Shown: positions 37,773 through 48,640 of the stretch, piece by piece
Numbering within the stretch: position 1 is the first letter of the stretch
Layout of the letters: every line of letters begins with the position of its first letter
Assembly: GCA_035079385.1 (NCBI GenBank)
Contig: JAVHKY010000052.1
Span: forward strand, 3,782,001 to 3,846,000
Source of the DNA: Aspidiotus rigidus
Lineage: Eukaryota > Arthropoda > Insecta > Hemiptera > Diaspididae
Direction of reading: 5' to 3'
DNA: 64,000 nucleotides
Program-made: the position numbers and the translations under genes
The notes under the pieces: generated by a model
The model's input: only the letters and a program-made list of their open reading frames with translations
What the model was told of the DNA's origin: nothing
Databases searched by the model: none

Positions 37773-38030
37773 GTTGAAAAACACGAGTATTTGTATTTCA
37801 CTGCTTGAAAAATTCAGAATGAAGGATTTTTAGAAACAAGTGATAACTCGGTCTTTCTTTCAAGTCGCGACAAGCAATAATGCGCGTCGTTTATCAGCGT
37901 CGTTGTCAGTAAATCTCTGTGTGTTCTCATGTTTCTAGAAATAAGTATTTTTCAATTTTTGTATCCGGCCCGCGCCTTCCTACCAACTTTGCAATACGGC
38001 CCGTGGAAGGAAAAAGGTTGCCCATGCCTG

Positions 38031-38038
38031 GAATAAAC
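38031..38038. repeat. Right 8-bp target-site duplication of hAT element
   Basis: GAATAAAC, matching 35678-35685. Confidence 0.93.
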
Positions 38039-38403
38039 GAACGAACGCCCAGTATTTTAGTGTCGTACTTCTTTGTATCTACCTATGATAGGAGTAACAA
38101 GGAAAATTGGAGAGAATTGAAACGCGACGTAACTGAGGCGATCTTTTGTGCGAACAATGAAACGTGATTTTCATAGGTTTTTTCCTCCTTTAAAACTTAG
38201 TTATTTATTTTTAATATTAGAGAACGAGAAGAAGATAAAATCACCTGCTAAACAAGCTACTAATTTTATTTTTTCGAGTACAGTGTATTTTTGTAAAGCT
38301 TACGATCCTCTTAAACATATAGTAGGTCATCTAATTACAGGTTTTATCTCTTTTTTTATCCTTTTTTCCCTGTAATAGAATCAATCATTTAGTTTGGTTG
38401 TTT

Positions 38404-38443
<40 letters not shown>

Positions 38444-39169
38444 CCTCCTACTTTTTAAAAGTATAAGTAATAACGAATTATAAAAAGTTTACAGCTGAAT
38501 CAATCCTAACAATTTTTTTTCGTCACATAAAGATTATTGAATAATATATATCCGAGTATATCAGTCACGGAAGGTTGATCTCATCCTGTAACTTATTAAG
38601 TGGGGTTTTGTCGAAACGTACTGTATTAGACGTGATATTTGTTAGTAACAAAATTACTTATAAAATACATCGATGCAGAAATAACCTATTATTTTCCCAT
38701 TTTCATGCCTTTTTTGAATGCAAAAAGAAGGAAACGTCGAGTAATTGACACTTCTGACTACATTCGGTAGCATTGCTATGAATTTAATGGAGCGCCCGAT
38801 TGAAGTTTGAAAAGGGTCGATTGGAGCGGAAACAAAATGCGAGAAAACAGAGAAAGGAAGGGTGTCTCTTCTTCCCTCTAAACTGAAAAGTGAAGAACAC
38901 ATTCAGAACTTGTACGAGAAATAATAAGATTGTATGAAGTCGAAAACTTATAATTTTCTTGTAAATGAGATAAGGTGAAACAAAGTTGGACGTACCTTCG
39001 TCCGAATGAGAAATGAGCTGAAAGCTTGAAAAAAAAAGAACACATAATACTCTGTAATTTTTCTTTTTCTTCTGTTACATTGTTAGTAACAAATATGAAG
39101 AATGAGGTATACGTATCGTTTAATTCAATTTTATTTCAAAATTATCAGGATAACTGCATTACTTCTAAC
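38039..39169. other. AT-rich intergenic DNA with long T run
   Basis: No gene recognised. T run at about 38407-38438. Short frames lack motifs. Confidence 0.5.
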
Positions 39170-40308
39170 AAATCAAGCTAGTATAAAGAAGACCTAGACC
39201 TACTATAAGCCTAGTATAATATAGTTTGAGAGTCTAAATTTTTCTCAAATCTCCAGCTATATATGATAGCTCGAGAGTCGAAATTTTTCCAAGTCCCTCT
39301 CCTATCATATATGGCTCGAGAGTCGCAATTTTTCTACGTTTTTTGCTGGACGGCGCATGGCACTCGGCGCACGGCAAATTTCTCAAAAAGCTGCCCATAA
39401 AACAGGATCCCTGTTAAAATTTCGACTCTCGAGCTATATATCATAGGAGGGGACATGGAAAAATTTCGACAGTCGAGCTACACACGATATGAAAGGGACT
39501 TGGAAAAATTTCAACTCTCGAGCTATCATATATAGCTGGAGATTCGAGAAAAATTTAGACTCTCAAACTATATTATACTAGGCTTATAGTAGGTCTAGGT
39601 CTTCTTTATACTAGCTTTATCTAGGTCTAGGCTTCCTTGAATTTTCAATACCAAATCCAATTTGACTCATAAAACAGGTTCCCTGCGTTCCTCGTTTAAC
39701 TTCGTTAAGGAAGCCGTCGTTTTTTCAAGTCCTCCCCCCCTGCTCGAGAGTCACAATTTTTCCAAGTCCCCCTCCCATCACATATAGCGTGAGAGGCGAA
39801 ATTTGTCCAAGTTTTTTGTTGGACGGCGGACGGCGCACGGCAAATTTCTCAAAAAGCCCCCCATAAAACAGGTTCCCTGTTAAAATTTCGACTCTCGAAC
39901 CCCTTCCTATTTCTAAGTCCCCCTCCTATCATATATAGCTCGAGAGTCCAAATTTGTCGAAGTCCCCTATAGCTCCAAAGTCGAAATTTTTCCAAGTTTT
40001 TCGCCTGACGGCGCACGCCAAAATTTTCAAAAAAGAATCCATAGAACAGGTTTCCTTTTGGAATTTTGATTCTTGAGCTATAGGTAGATGACAGGAGGTG
40101 GACTTATAAAACTTTCTACTCTCAAGGTTAATATAATGGGAGAGCCGAGGGGACGCAGAGAACCTGTTTTATGGAGTACCTCGAAAGGGCGTTTTGAGTC
40201 TTATGGTGTTGCATATCAGGCTCATTGAAGGGGCTAGGCCTTCCGTAGTGGTAAAATGGTCTTGCCGGTTCCCCGCTTGTCGTTGCAAGACTTGTAACGG
40301 CATCCTAA
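39170..40308. repeat. Repeat family A cluster with internal inverted repeat and CTAA hairpin end
   Basis: An inverted pair, 39176-39283 against 39512-39616 (AGCTAGTATAAAGAAG... / ...CTTCTTTATACTAGCT), surrounds 45-bp-type units. Palindromes CAGGATCCCTG (39403-39413), CAGGTTCCCTG (39675-39685 and 39869-39879) and CAGAGAACCTG (40156-40166) punctuate it. The ACGACGG module is present inverted at 39632-39720. The right edge is CGGTTCCCCG (40266-40275), stem-loop CGTTGCAAG-A-CTTGTAACG (40281-40299), CTAA (40305-40308) and a T tract, the same terminus as at 29497 and 22241. It appears to be several nested family A elements in both orientations. Confidence 0.7.
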
Positions 40309-40445
40309 TTTTTCTGAAAGTAAATTTCTTGGATAAATATGGTCGACTCCAATGACCTTCACTTAATTTCCTACCCTGAAAAATATTGTTGACTTGAAGT
40401 GAGGCACTTGAAAATACGTTGAGTCTCGGGTTCTGTAGAGGAAAT

Positions 40446-40530
40446 CTCTGTTCACGTTAAGAAAGGGAGCGTTTCGTTCTTGAGATACGTACTTCGTACT
40501 ACTTTCTATCCTTTCTTAACGTGAACAGAG
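40446..40530. mobile_element. Small hairpin MITE, copy 1
   Basis: Terminal inverted repeats CTCTGTTCACGTTAAGAAAG (40446-40465) and its complement CTTTCTTAACGTGAACAGAG (40511-40530), followed by TA. The spacer has an inner TACGTACTTCGTACTA hairpin-like core. Same termini as 52302-52420, but shorter (85 bp). TA-type flanks suggest a Tc1/mariner-related MITE. Confidence 0.72.
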
Positions 40531-42485
40531 TATTTTTTGAACTGTGATCAAAGGAGCAGCTCATCAGTTTGCAGATGATTATAAACTCTGAAATATTCGA
40601 TTTTTAGATTTTAATAACGATTATTCAGTTCTCCCTGTTCAATTATTTTGATAGTTGAATAAGTCTCTAGAAGCATTTTTGGCACTGACGAACTTGAAGG
40701 TTATAAAGCGGTCATTTAGGATAAAATGAAAGTTTGAGAATCAGAGTTGTGGGCTACAATACTAGTTCTCCGCTATGGAAATAGTACCCAGCTTACATTG
40801 CCACGAGCGATATTCCTCTAAAATAGAGAACGTCTTTCGATCGCATTTGCGAATCAACTCTGTAAAACTTTTCGTTGCGGTAAAGACGCGAGGTCCCAGC
40901 AATGGGATTTCTACCAGCTGAAATTTCAATTAATTCACTAGCTTTGGTTCTATTTAACAATGTCAGTTGTAAGAACTCTATACTTCTTACGTAAAACAGA
41001 CTCTTGAATGCGTTTCCATGAAATAGAAGAATTACTCGAAGGTAGGTAGCTCTTTATTAGAGAGTTTCCTTTCGACGTTTCAAAGGTCTGCTTGTGTTTC
41101 GGATCATTTTATTCATTCTTCCTGTTTTTGAAATGGAAGGAATTCCGTACTTCTCGAGATTCCGCTGATCTCGAAGCTGAAATATAATTTTTACGAAATA
41201 CCGATGGAGGAAGAAAATTACAAATTCGCCAGCCAACGAGTCATTTACTTGTCGTATCTTTTCAAACGTAGATTTTTCGGTTATCGTCCAGCGCCTATCC
41301 TTTTTTTTTTGTCTCTCGTTTTTCTTTCCTAATTTTTAGTTTGCAGGCTGTTCCTACTGACACTCGGTACTTATAGGTGGATTTTAATTAAAAATAAATT
41401 TAAAATACGGTTTAGCGTTGACGTAGCGATGTCAAATCGAGCTTAAAAACATCGTTCGCGCTGCATCCGATGATTCTTTGGGAAAATGATTCTTAATTAA
41501 AGTTACAGCTTTTTTTCCCTTCCTCTTTTTTTTTCGCGATATATTTCGCTTGATTAAGAAGATGCACGTTCCATTCGGTTCCTCTCAGTGATTCTTGACG
41601 TAAGCGGGGATGTAATGGAGGCGCGGCGGAGAGGGTGAACGCGGCATATTTTTTTATCAAAATTTGAAATAGTATCACGTACAAGTATCATCATCCGCGA
41701 GCCGAGTTTTTAGTATTTAAATTAAAATAGTATTTTCGATGCGCCCACGCTGGTTGACAGGAGGCGAAGAAGATGGGAATTAATTATGTCAGTTGAGAGA
41801 CGAACGTCGGTCGAACAACTCGCAAATAGGTGGCCATTTTCGAGCTATGCCCTGGCAATATGCACAATCATCGCCGGCAAAAAGGGTTATACGTATTTAT
41901 CTAAAATTCTCTCGGCAGTTGGAAGGATAATAATGACGATTTCGTTGCGCGACAATACTTTTGCAACGGCCGCGAAGGCAGCAGCGAACGGCAATAATCA
42001 TGAGCGGCGAACACTATAATAGAAATAAGCCGTCGAGGGTGGGCGTGAAATGGGATACGTCGCTTGCTAGTCCGTTTTTGTAGTCAATCGACGTCACTTT
42101 CTACTGTATTTTACGATTTCTGGTGTTTCATTTTCATTATTACTACGAGTATCTTCATGACGATGACGGACTCCTCCGTCGCACTGACGAAGGAATGGGG
42201 TTGAATAACGATCACGACTTTTTATTATGGGTAATGGGTTAGACTGTGCACAAGACGACATTATTTGTGGAAAATAAACGAATTTACTTTCACTTCCTGT
42301 TATCGAATACGCATAGGAAAATCGTAGAAATATCATACAGCGTTTTGAACACTCTTTGCATAATAGGTATTTATTGCTCATTTGTCTCCTATTGTAATAC
42401 GCGCTCTCCATTTGGGTTTTTCGGTGTTATATTTTCGTAGTGTGCTTCTCATCTTCCTTCTCAGCGAGAAATAAAAGAGAACATA

Positions 42486-42488
<3 letters not shown>
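40531..42488. other. AT-rich intergenic DNA, no gene seen
   Basis: No coding or RNA gene recognised; the frames present (for example 41786-42019 plus) lack motifs. Confidence 0.45.

Positions 42489-42577
<89 letters not shown>
42489..42577. repeat. AG dinucleotide microsatellite
   Basis: About 89 bases of uninterrupted AG. The leucine/serine repeat frame on the minus strand is an artefact. Confidence 0.97.
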
Positions 42578-42581
<4 letters not shown>

Positions 42582-43540
42582 ATGTAAACATGTATTGTTA
42601 CTAGTGAAAAAGGTGCGAGTTTTTAATTTTTGTTCAAACAGAAGTAGGGAAGGTATCACTAATTGATTTCTACCACTACCAGAGAGACTGCATCGGATTC
42701 TCTCCCTGAATCAAAGAGACACCGAATACGTTGAAGCTCTTGTAGGAAAACTCTCCAAGAAAACCAACGTCGAATTGAAGCTCTGATTCCTTATTTGAAG
42801 TATTTGGACCTCTTCAGCTGTACCGTTATCACCGTGTACCTGTTAGAAACTGTCTGCGGGATTTAGAAGAACCTTTAGGTACCTGTCTCGAACCGATATG
42901 ACCTCTTGATCTAGGCAGTCAGTCTCTGAACAGGTTCACTAATGTACTGAAGTACGCTCCCTGAATATACCAGTAATACTTGTATTAATGTTAATCGTAT
43001 TTACGTATCCTGTAGCCTAGGTGATCTCTAAAAGTGAATCTTCGTGAACCAGTACCATATCCCTAGATTATTCTTTCGACCCTGATGGAAAGTATCCATG
43101 TTCTGCTGACTGAGCTAGTCTGGTCCTATCGTGGCGGGTAGGATCGAGATCAGAGTCGTGTGTACTTCCTGAAGTGTCGATCTAGTCTATGTTTATGGCT
43201 ATGTGAGAGCTTTTCTGGCGTAAACTCGATCATTTGGTTCGGTTGCTGTCTCGATAGGTTAGGTATACTGAAGTTCCTATATAGTTTGTGTGCTGTCGAG
43301 GACTCCCCCCTCTCCACTCCAGTCCTTGTTATATCACAATCTTGAGATGCGCTTGCGAAGTATTATGATTATGAAGTGTTAACGTATCCGCTTTATATCC
43401 TCAAATTATCCTCATAGTATCTTCAAAGAGTTTGTTTATAGTGTTACAGTACCTAATACTTGCAGTGGAAGAAGGAGCGCTACCTATATACGGTTAAATA
43501 GGTGGGTGAAAATGATAACTGCACACCACCAACTAAACTG
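42578..43540. other. Intergenic DNA, no gene seen
   Basis: Moderate-GC, non-repetitive-looking sequence with no frame above 61 residues and no recognised motif. It could be an untranslated or non-coding transcript, but nothing in the sequence demonstrates this. Confidence 0.4.
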
Positions 43541-43549
43541 CATTCCTAT

Positions 43550-44560
43550 AGGACTCTCGACTTTTTGTGTCGATTCCCGATAAAAAATCGATCATCACTA
43601 TATGGTCGATCTGAAAATGGACCGAATGTTATGGTACCATCAAAAATTGTTGATTTTCAGTAAATTTCCGAGATAAATCGACCAAACTTTGACTATTTAT
43701 GTATTTCACTTGATTGTTGTTCAAATATTTATTCCTACTAAATTTTGACAATAACTCTTGGTTGATTTTTGATCATTATGCGGAATATACATTTGGTCCA
43801 TTTTTGGTCGTTATGCTGTCAATACAGACTGGAATTTTTCCTCGGTTTGTAGTCTAAAACGGGTATTTATTACTCAATTTTGACTAAGATTTTTAGTCAA
43901 TTTCTGGGCAGGTATTCCCAGGACATATCTTGGTCTATTTTCAGTCGATTTGCCCTAAACATCTACCAATATTTTTACTCTCTTTTTCGGTCTAAAATGA
44001 GTATTATCGGGTGGGCAGCCCAGTCACGCAATATTAACTAAAATTTCCAGTCGATTTCTGGGCAGATATTCGGAATGGATCAATTGTCATGTTGCTTGCA
44101 AACTCGCAGACCAAAATCGACAAGATGGCTATCTTCATTCTCCTTTTCTCCCACTCGAGGAAGGCCCAGATAGAGACTGGTTTTTCCCGTCGAAACTGGT
44201 CTAAATATTATAGTGGCCTATTGATAATACCTAACTAGAGACCGTTTTATGGCGTCTTTGTTGCCCAGAAATGACCAATTTTTTTGTCGAGAGGGATCCA
44301 TTGATAGTGATCTATTGACACTGATTGAATATTAACAACAGAAGTCCATTTTACATTAACTACATTGCTTAGAAATCGACCAATCTTTTCTGTTCTAAAT
44401 ATGGTAGGGAAGAGCGGAAGTGAATCGACTGAAAAAGTTGATCTATTATTGATCACTCATCAGAGTGATTGCTCAGTCTATTTTTGGTCGATCTTTACTC
44501 GAAATTGACTGAGATATATTGATCGATCGAGTTTATTGGGTTCAGTGTCATCACTGTAAT
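43550..44560. repeat. Degenerate satellite of TCGA(T/C)-containing GGTC words
   Basis: Irregularly spaced, diverged repeats of a core like TTTTTGGTCGATTT or its complement AAATCGACCAAA: for example ATCGATCATC near 43590, AAATCGACCAAACTT near 43674, TTGGTCCATTTTTGGTCG near 43795, CAGTCGATTTCTGGGCAGATATTC near 44050, and TTTTTGGTCGATCTTTAC near 44482. ATTTCTGGGCAG appears at 43902 and 44056. No fixed period could be set by eye. Confidence 0.55.
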
Positions 44561-44639
44561 CAAGAGGATTTACTCCCACAAATTGATACGGAAGTCTGAG
44601 TCGTTCTGTATGATCTTAACGTGGAAGGTGACAGACCAT

Positions 44640-44765
44640 ATGAGTACATAATTTGGACACGATAAAAGGACATGATGGTGACAATGAGGACACAATGAGG
44701 ACATGATTAAAGTTCTTCTAAGAGGACACGAAGAGGGTATAAGGATGAGGAAATTATGAGGACAT
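44640..44765 (+). repeat. Degenerate GAGGACA repeat
   Basis: ATGAGGACA or GAGGACA recurs at about 44683, 44694, 44720 and 44757 with variants in between; short and imperfect. Confidence 0.5.
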
Positions 44766-44893
44766 GGATTGCAGAATTGAACCCTCTCTAACTCTTGGCT
44801 CTGATTAGTCGAGAAGGTTTCATAAAACTTTCAATCGGGATAAATGAAGATACAGATAAGGATAGAGAAGGAAATATGACGAAAAAATCTCCT

Positions 44894-44965
44894 AGGCTGA
44901 GTGGGAATCGAACCCACAACCTCTCGTTTTTATGACAAGTGCGATATTCATTACACTACAAGGCT
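44894..44965 (-). ncRNA. tRNA-derived pseudogene or SINE head
   Basis: On the minus strand, 72 bases fold approximately as a tRNA. The T arm GTGGG-TTCGATT-CCCAC is perfect (44901-44917) and carries a full internal B-box GGTTCGATTCC. A 5-pair anticodon stem CTTGT/ACGAG encloses loop CATAAAA, and the D region is TAGTGTAATGA. Against a working tRNA: position 33 of the loop is A instead of T, the acceptor stem (AGCCTTG with TCAGCCT) pairs at only 4-5 of 7 positions, and the A-box lacks its terminal GG. It is best read as a decayed tRNA or the head of a tRNA-derived SINE; no matching tail was found. Confidence 0.55.
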
Positions 44966-45487
44966 CTAAGATTAAACCGTCATGTTTCGTCTTCAGATGG
45001 AAGTTCCACGTTTTGTGAATGAGAGGGTAACCTGTTGCAAATGCACACTATAGCCTATTGGAAAGAACCGCAAATCCCAGGAGAGGGAAGGTGACTTGAA
45101 ATGGATGATTAGTCTCACGGGCGTTTTGAGGACACAAATTATTTCTCCGGTCCTCTGCAATAACCAAGTATTTAGTTTAGGTAGGTATACTCACATTTCA
45201 CAAACATTTTTGGAAATTACTCTTCGTTTTAAATTGTTTCATTATGTTTGTTAATATTCAGGCTATCACGTTTGCAATTTGAACATTAGTTCATGACAAA
45301 TTGACAAAATGAGAATTTTTTTTTTTTTCGCAAAAACATGCGATGTTATTATTTACATTAAATTCAAAATATTGATTCGCTTTCAGATCAATTTTGGGAT
45401 TATCATTGATAACTACTGGCAAATAAAACTATGGTGGGTAAAACGATCCACAAAAACGGTGGCCGAGCGAACTATAATGATATAGTT
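44966..45487. other. Intergenic DNA, no gene seen
   Basis: No feature recognised apart from a T run at about 45318-45328. Confidence 0.45.
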
Positions 45488-46091
45488 GACATGTTTCATG
45501 TCTTTACTCTGGCCTGAATTTCGAAATTTGCGTGCGTGCACTCATTTCTAATATACTTACAGTATACTAGCTTAGTATACTAGGCTTCATTATACTAGCC
45601 CTAATGTACATTATAATAGCCTAATAAACTAGCTGAGTATACTGGGCTTGCTTCATACTAGACTAGCCTAAAATAGACTTATATTAGACAAAGAAGGAGG
45701 CGAACGAGCGGGCCATGAAACCCAGACCTAATATACAGTATTCTAGCTTATTCTAAATGGACTTATACTAGACGAAGAAGGGGGCGAACGAGCGGAGCGA
45801 GTGAGCTTCATATTAGATCTAGGCTTCTGTTACACTACAAGCTTAGGAGAAAGCTATTAGCTTTAAATAACTTATTTTAAACTAGATTTATACTAGACGA
45901 AGAGGGGGGCGAACGAGCGGAGCGAGTGAGCTTCATATTACGAGTGAGCTTCATATTACGTCTAGGCTTCTTTTAAACTAAAGGCTTCTTTTCAAAAACT
46001 CCATATATTCTAACGAAACAGACGCTCAAAGAGTTTTTCCAATTTTTCGTTCACAGCTTGTAACTATAGGAAGGAGACATGAAACATGATC
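45488..46091. mobile_element. Palindrome-bounded family A relative
   Basis: Left edge is GACATGTTTCATGTC (45488-45502); right edge is the inverse type GACATGAAACATGATC (46076-46091), so the palindromes face each other. Between them, ATACTAGAC-AAGAAGG-GGCGAACGAGCG modules occur three times (about 45682, 45767, 45890), two of them continuing GAGCGAGTGAGCTTCATATTA. CTAGTATA-rich text links it to 11.3-12.4, 51.4-52 and 59.9-60.4 kb. No protein. The element boundaries are inferred. Confidence 0.5.
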
Positions 46092-46146
46092 TTTATTTAT
46101 TTGGCTCTGCCAGAAAATTTATTTTTGAAAAGAAAAGGAGGCTTTT

Positions 46147-46205
46147 CCCGCACTAAACTTTATTTAAACGTACAACGTTTCGATCGACTAGCGATCTTTA
46201 TCAAG
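46147..46205 (-). mobile_element. Penelope-like 3' tail, copy 3 (attached to its element)
   Basis: Minus strand: CTTGATAAA, stem GATCG-CTAGT-CGATC, GAAACGTTG (46205-46173), then GTGCGGG at 46153-46147. It lies just downstream of the GIY-YIG remnant, which ties the two orphan copies (19006, 21052) to Penelope-like elements. Confidence 0.72.
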
Positions 46206-48640
46206 TACCAAACACGACTGAAAAGGAAAAAAACAAGCAAATACAGCAAGTGTAAACTATGAATCAGTGAAAAAAAGTAAAAGTGAAAAACACGAAATTA
46301 TTTGGAAGATTTTATAATGGGAGTGTACAGAGAGGCGAAGTTCGCTGTACGACTCTTATTGTAGTTAACGGTGTTGGTGTGCTTTATTATCTCGATGACT
46401 TCCCTTAACTTACGCTTACGATCATTACATTCGGTAGCCAAAATTTTTATGCTTTCAAAATGAAATGGGTGAGACATTTCTCTAGAGTGAACAAGTGAGA
46501 GCAGTATGATCATTCTGCTTTCTTTCATCGCGTTTATGCTGAGAAATTCTAGCAGATAATAACTGTCTGGTCTCTACAACATAAGCACTGGGACAATCAG
46601 AACAAGGAATCCAATAGACAACACCAGCTCTTTTTGTGAGGGGGGGTAGGATCTTTAGTACGAGAGAAGATTTTTTTATCATGGAGGGTGTTGTGGTTAC
46701 CAAAAGCGATACAAATTTTGGGATCTAAAGAACGTAAGAATTTTTGAATGATTATGCTGCTCTGGCCTACAAAAGGCATAGAGAAAAATTTTTGGTTTTT
46801 TACAATACCATTATCTTTAAGCTTAAAACTAAGAACACGATTTATAAACTTACTGGGATAGTCATTATTGGACAGAAGGATACGGAAATTAGAGATGGGT
46901 TGGTTATGAAATTCAGGATCGAATACATTCAACCATTTTTCTTTAAGATTGAAAGCAGTATTAAGCTTGCAATGGAAGGGTTGATGTTAAAGGAAATGGT
47001 ATAATACGACCAGTATAAGTAGGTTTTTTGTAATGACAAAATTTCAAATTATTATTGTCAGTACATAAAACAGATACACCGAGGAAATTGATAGTATTAT
47101 AACTTTTTTCGTAGGTAAATTGTATACGGTTACGGAAATTATTAATAAATCTAAAAAGGTCGTCAAAAATGTAGTCAGGAATCACAAACAAAGAGTCGTC
47201 CACATACTTAGTCATAAATTTAATATTATCACCAAAATTTATATTTATTTCTTTAAAAAGGTCATTGAGTACGAGTTCAGAAACTATGGATGACAAAGGG
47301 CCGCCGCCCATGGCTACACCGTGTAGCTGAGAGTAGAATTTTCCTTGAAACTGAAAATAAAAATTTTTATGGCAAAAAGCGAGGATAGTCAGGAAATGAA
47401 TTTTGGTCAAGTGAGGTATGAGGTTGTATTTCGTTCCAACGCGTTGATACAGAATCTAAGACAAGGTCGACTGGAATATTGGTTAATAAGGAGACGGCGT
47501 CAAAAGATACAAGGATGTCCGTAGAGTCCATGCAGACGGTAGATAGCTTGGGCAAGAGTGACTCGGAAGAGCGGTAATTTATATCATCATTCCGAATTCA
47601 ATCAAGTATTCCAGCTATAAACTGCGAGAGACGGTAAATAGGTGCCTTCACGAAAGAAACGACCGGTTTTAAGGAGAGAGTTTTCTTTATGAATTTTCGA
47701 TAAAACATATATTCTAGGCGATAGACCATCGTAGCATGAAAGATAACGCTTTAGGCTGTAGTCGATAAGGTTTTTTTCGAACATGGATTTTACGAAATCA
47801 TTATTTTGATTTTGGATTTTAGCGGTGGGATCAGATTTTAATACTTTGTAAGTGGTGGTGTCTTGAAGTAAGGAGGATATTTTTCCGAGATACTCCTCTT
47901 TCTTGATTACCACAGTCGCATTTCCCTTATCAGCCTCTACCGCATGAAAATCTTTGTTCTCCTCTAAGAAGCGTTTTGTACATGCGATATCTTTTTTCAG
48001 GTTACAATCTTAGAAAAGCCTTGCGACCGACGAAAGTGATGGTTTATCCGTTGCCTAACTTCTTCTTTCTTTGATTCCAGAGTTATGGTCTCTCGAATCA
48101 CGTATTCGACGTCTGTGATTAGTTTCTCGACTGGAACATAGGGTATAGGGGTTGCAAATTTTAGACCCAGTTGCAGGATACGCGCCACATTATCAGGGAT
48201 CGCACATCCAGTGTTATTTATCAACCATTTTTCGTTTATCTTCATAGAGTTGATTTTGTCGCCGTTCCGAGACAACACTTAAAGTTTTTTAGTGGTAGCG
48301 TTCCTTCAAAAATTCCTCTTTCTCGCCTTTGCATTCCATACAAACTTTGAAGAGATTCGCGTCATCCACACGCTTTTCTAACTTTCGGAATTCATGTTTC
48401 AAGTGGATGCCTTTTTGTAGAGATTATTATTGATTTCGTATGAAAGGACGAACTTCTTTGATTTTTGCGTCCAATGGGTTACGGACTTTCCTCCGGTCGA
48501 AGCAGAACCACGAATAATGTAAATTAATTTCCGAAAACAGTTTTTCAATATGAGGTGGAAAAAAACCGTCACTTTTCCTTTCTTTCAAGAATTTTATGCA
48601 CGACGAGGTCCTCTTTATTTTAACTTGCGTGCTCACAATT
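46206..48640 (-). pseudogene. Decayed Penelope-like retroelement (RT plus GIY-YIG)
   Basis: Minus strand, N to C. IKRTSSCIKFLKERKSDG lies at 48620-48565. The RT N-terminal region with LKFATPIPYVPVEKLI lies in 48278-47997. SPRIYVLSKIHKENSLLKTG (RT fingers) lies in 47913-47602, and DILVSFDAVSLLTNIPVDL (motif A) in 47555-47367. GVAMGGGPLSSIVSEL (motif B) and MTKYVDDSLFV (motif C) are in 47410-46961, followed by NFLGVSVL...KPTYTGRI. The GIY-YIG region GVVYWIPCSDC...YVVETRQLLSARISQHK is in 46703-46482. The C-terminal block HPFHFESIKILATECNDRKRKLREVIEI is in 46528-46298. Frames change at every boundary and stops intervene, so it is inactive despite an intact YVDD. In GIY-YIG, YIGE has become YVVE. 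It is more complete than the fragment at 2.7-3.6 kb. Confidence 0.92.

Larger units (their letters stand above)
35686..38030 (-). mobile_element. Apparently intact hAT DNA transposon (2345 bp)
   Basis: Terminal inverted repeats CAGGTATGGGCAACCT (35686-35701) and, inverted at the other end, CAGGCATGGGCAACCT (38015-38030), 15 of 16 identical. Both are followed by subterminal GGCCCGCGG/GGCCCGTGG motifs. Perfect 8-bp target duplications GAATAAAC flank it. The element encodes one transposase on the minus strand with no stop in its main exon. The 8-bp duplication and CAGG-type ends are standard hAT features. Its intactness stands out against the decayed neighbours and suggests a recent insertion. 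Confidence 0.95.

Noticed and set aside
42378..42659. Leucine/serine repeat protein on the minus strand
   Set aside because: It is the translation of the AG microsatellite.
44894..44965. Functional tRNA gene
   Set aside because: A at position 33, weak acceptor pairing and incomplete A-box argue against function, so it is listed as tRNA-derived.
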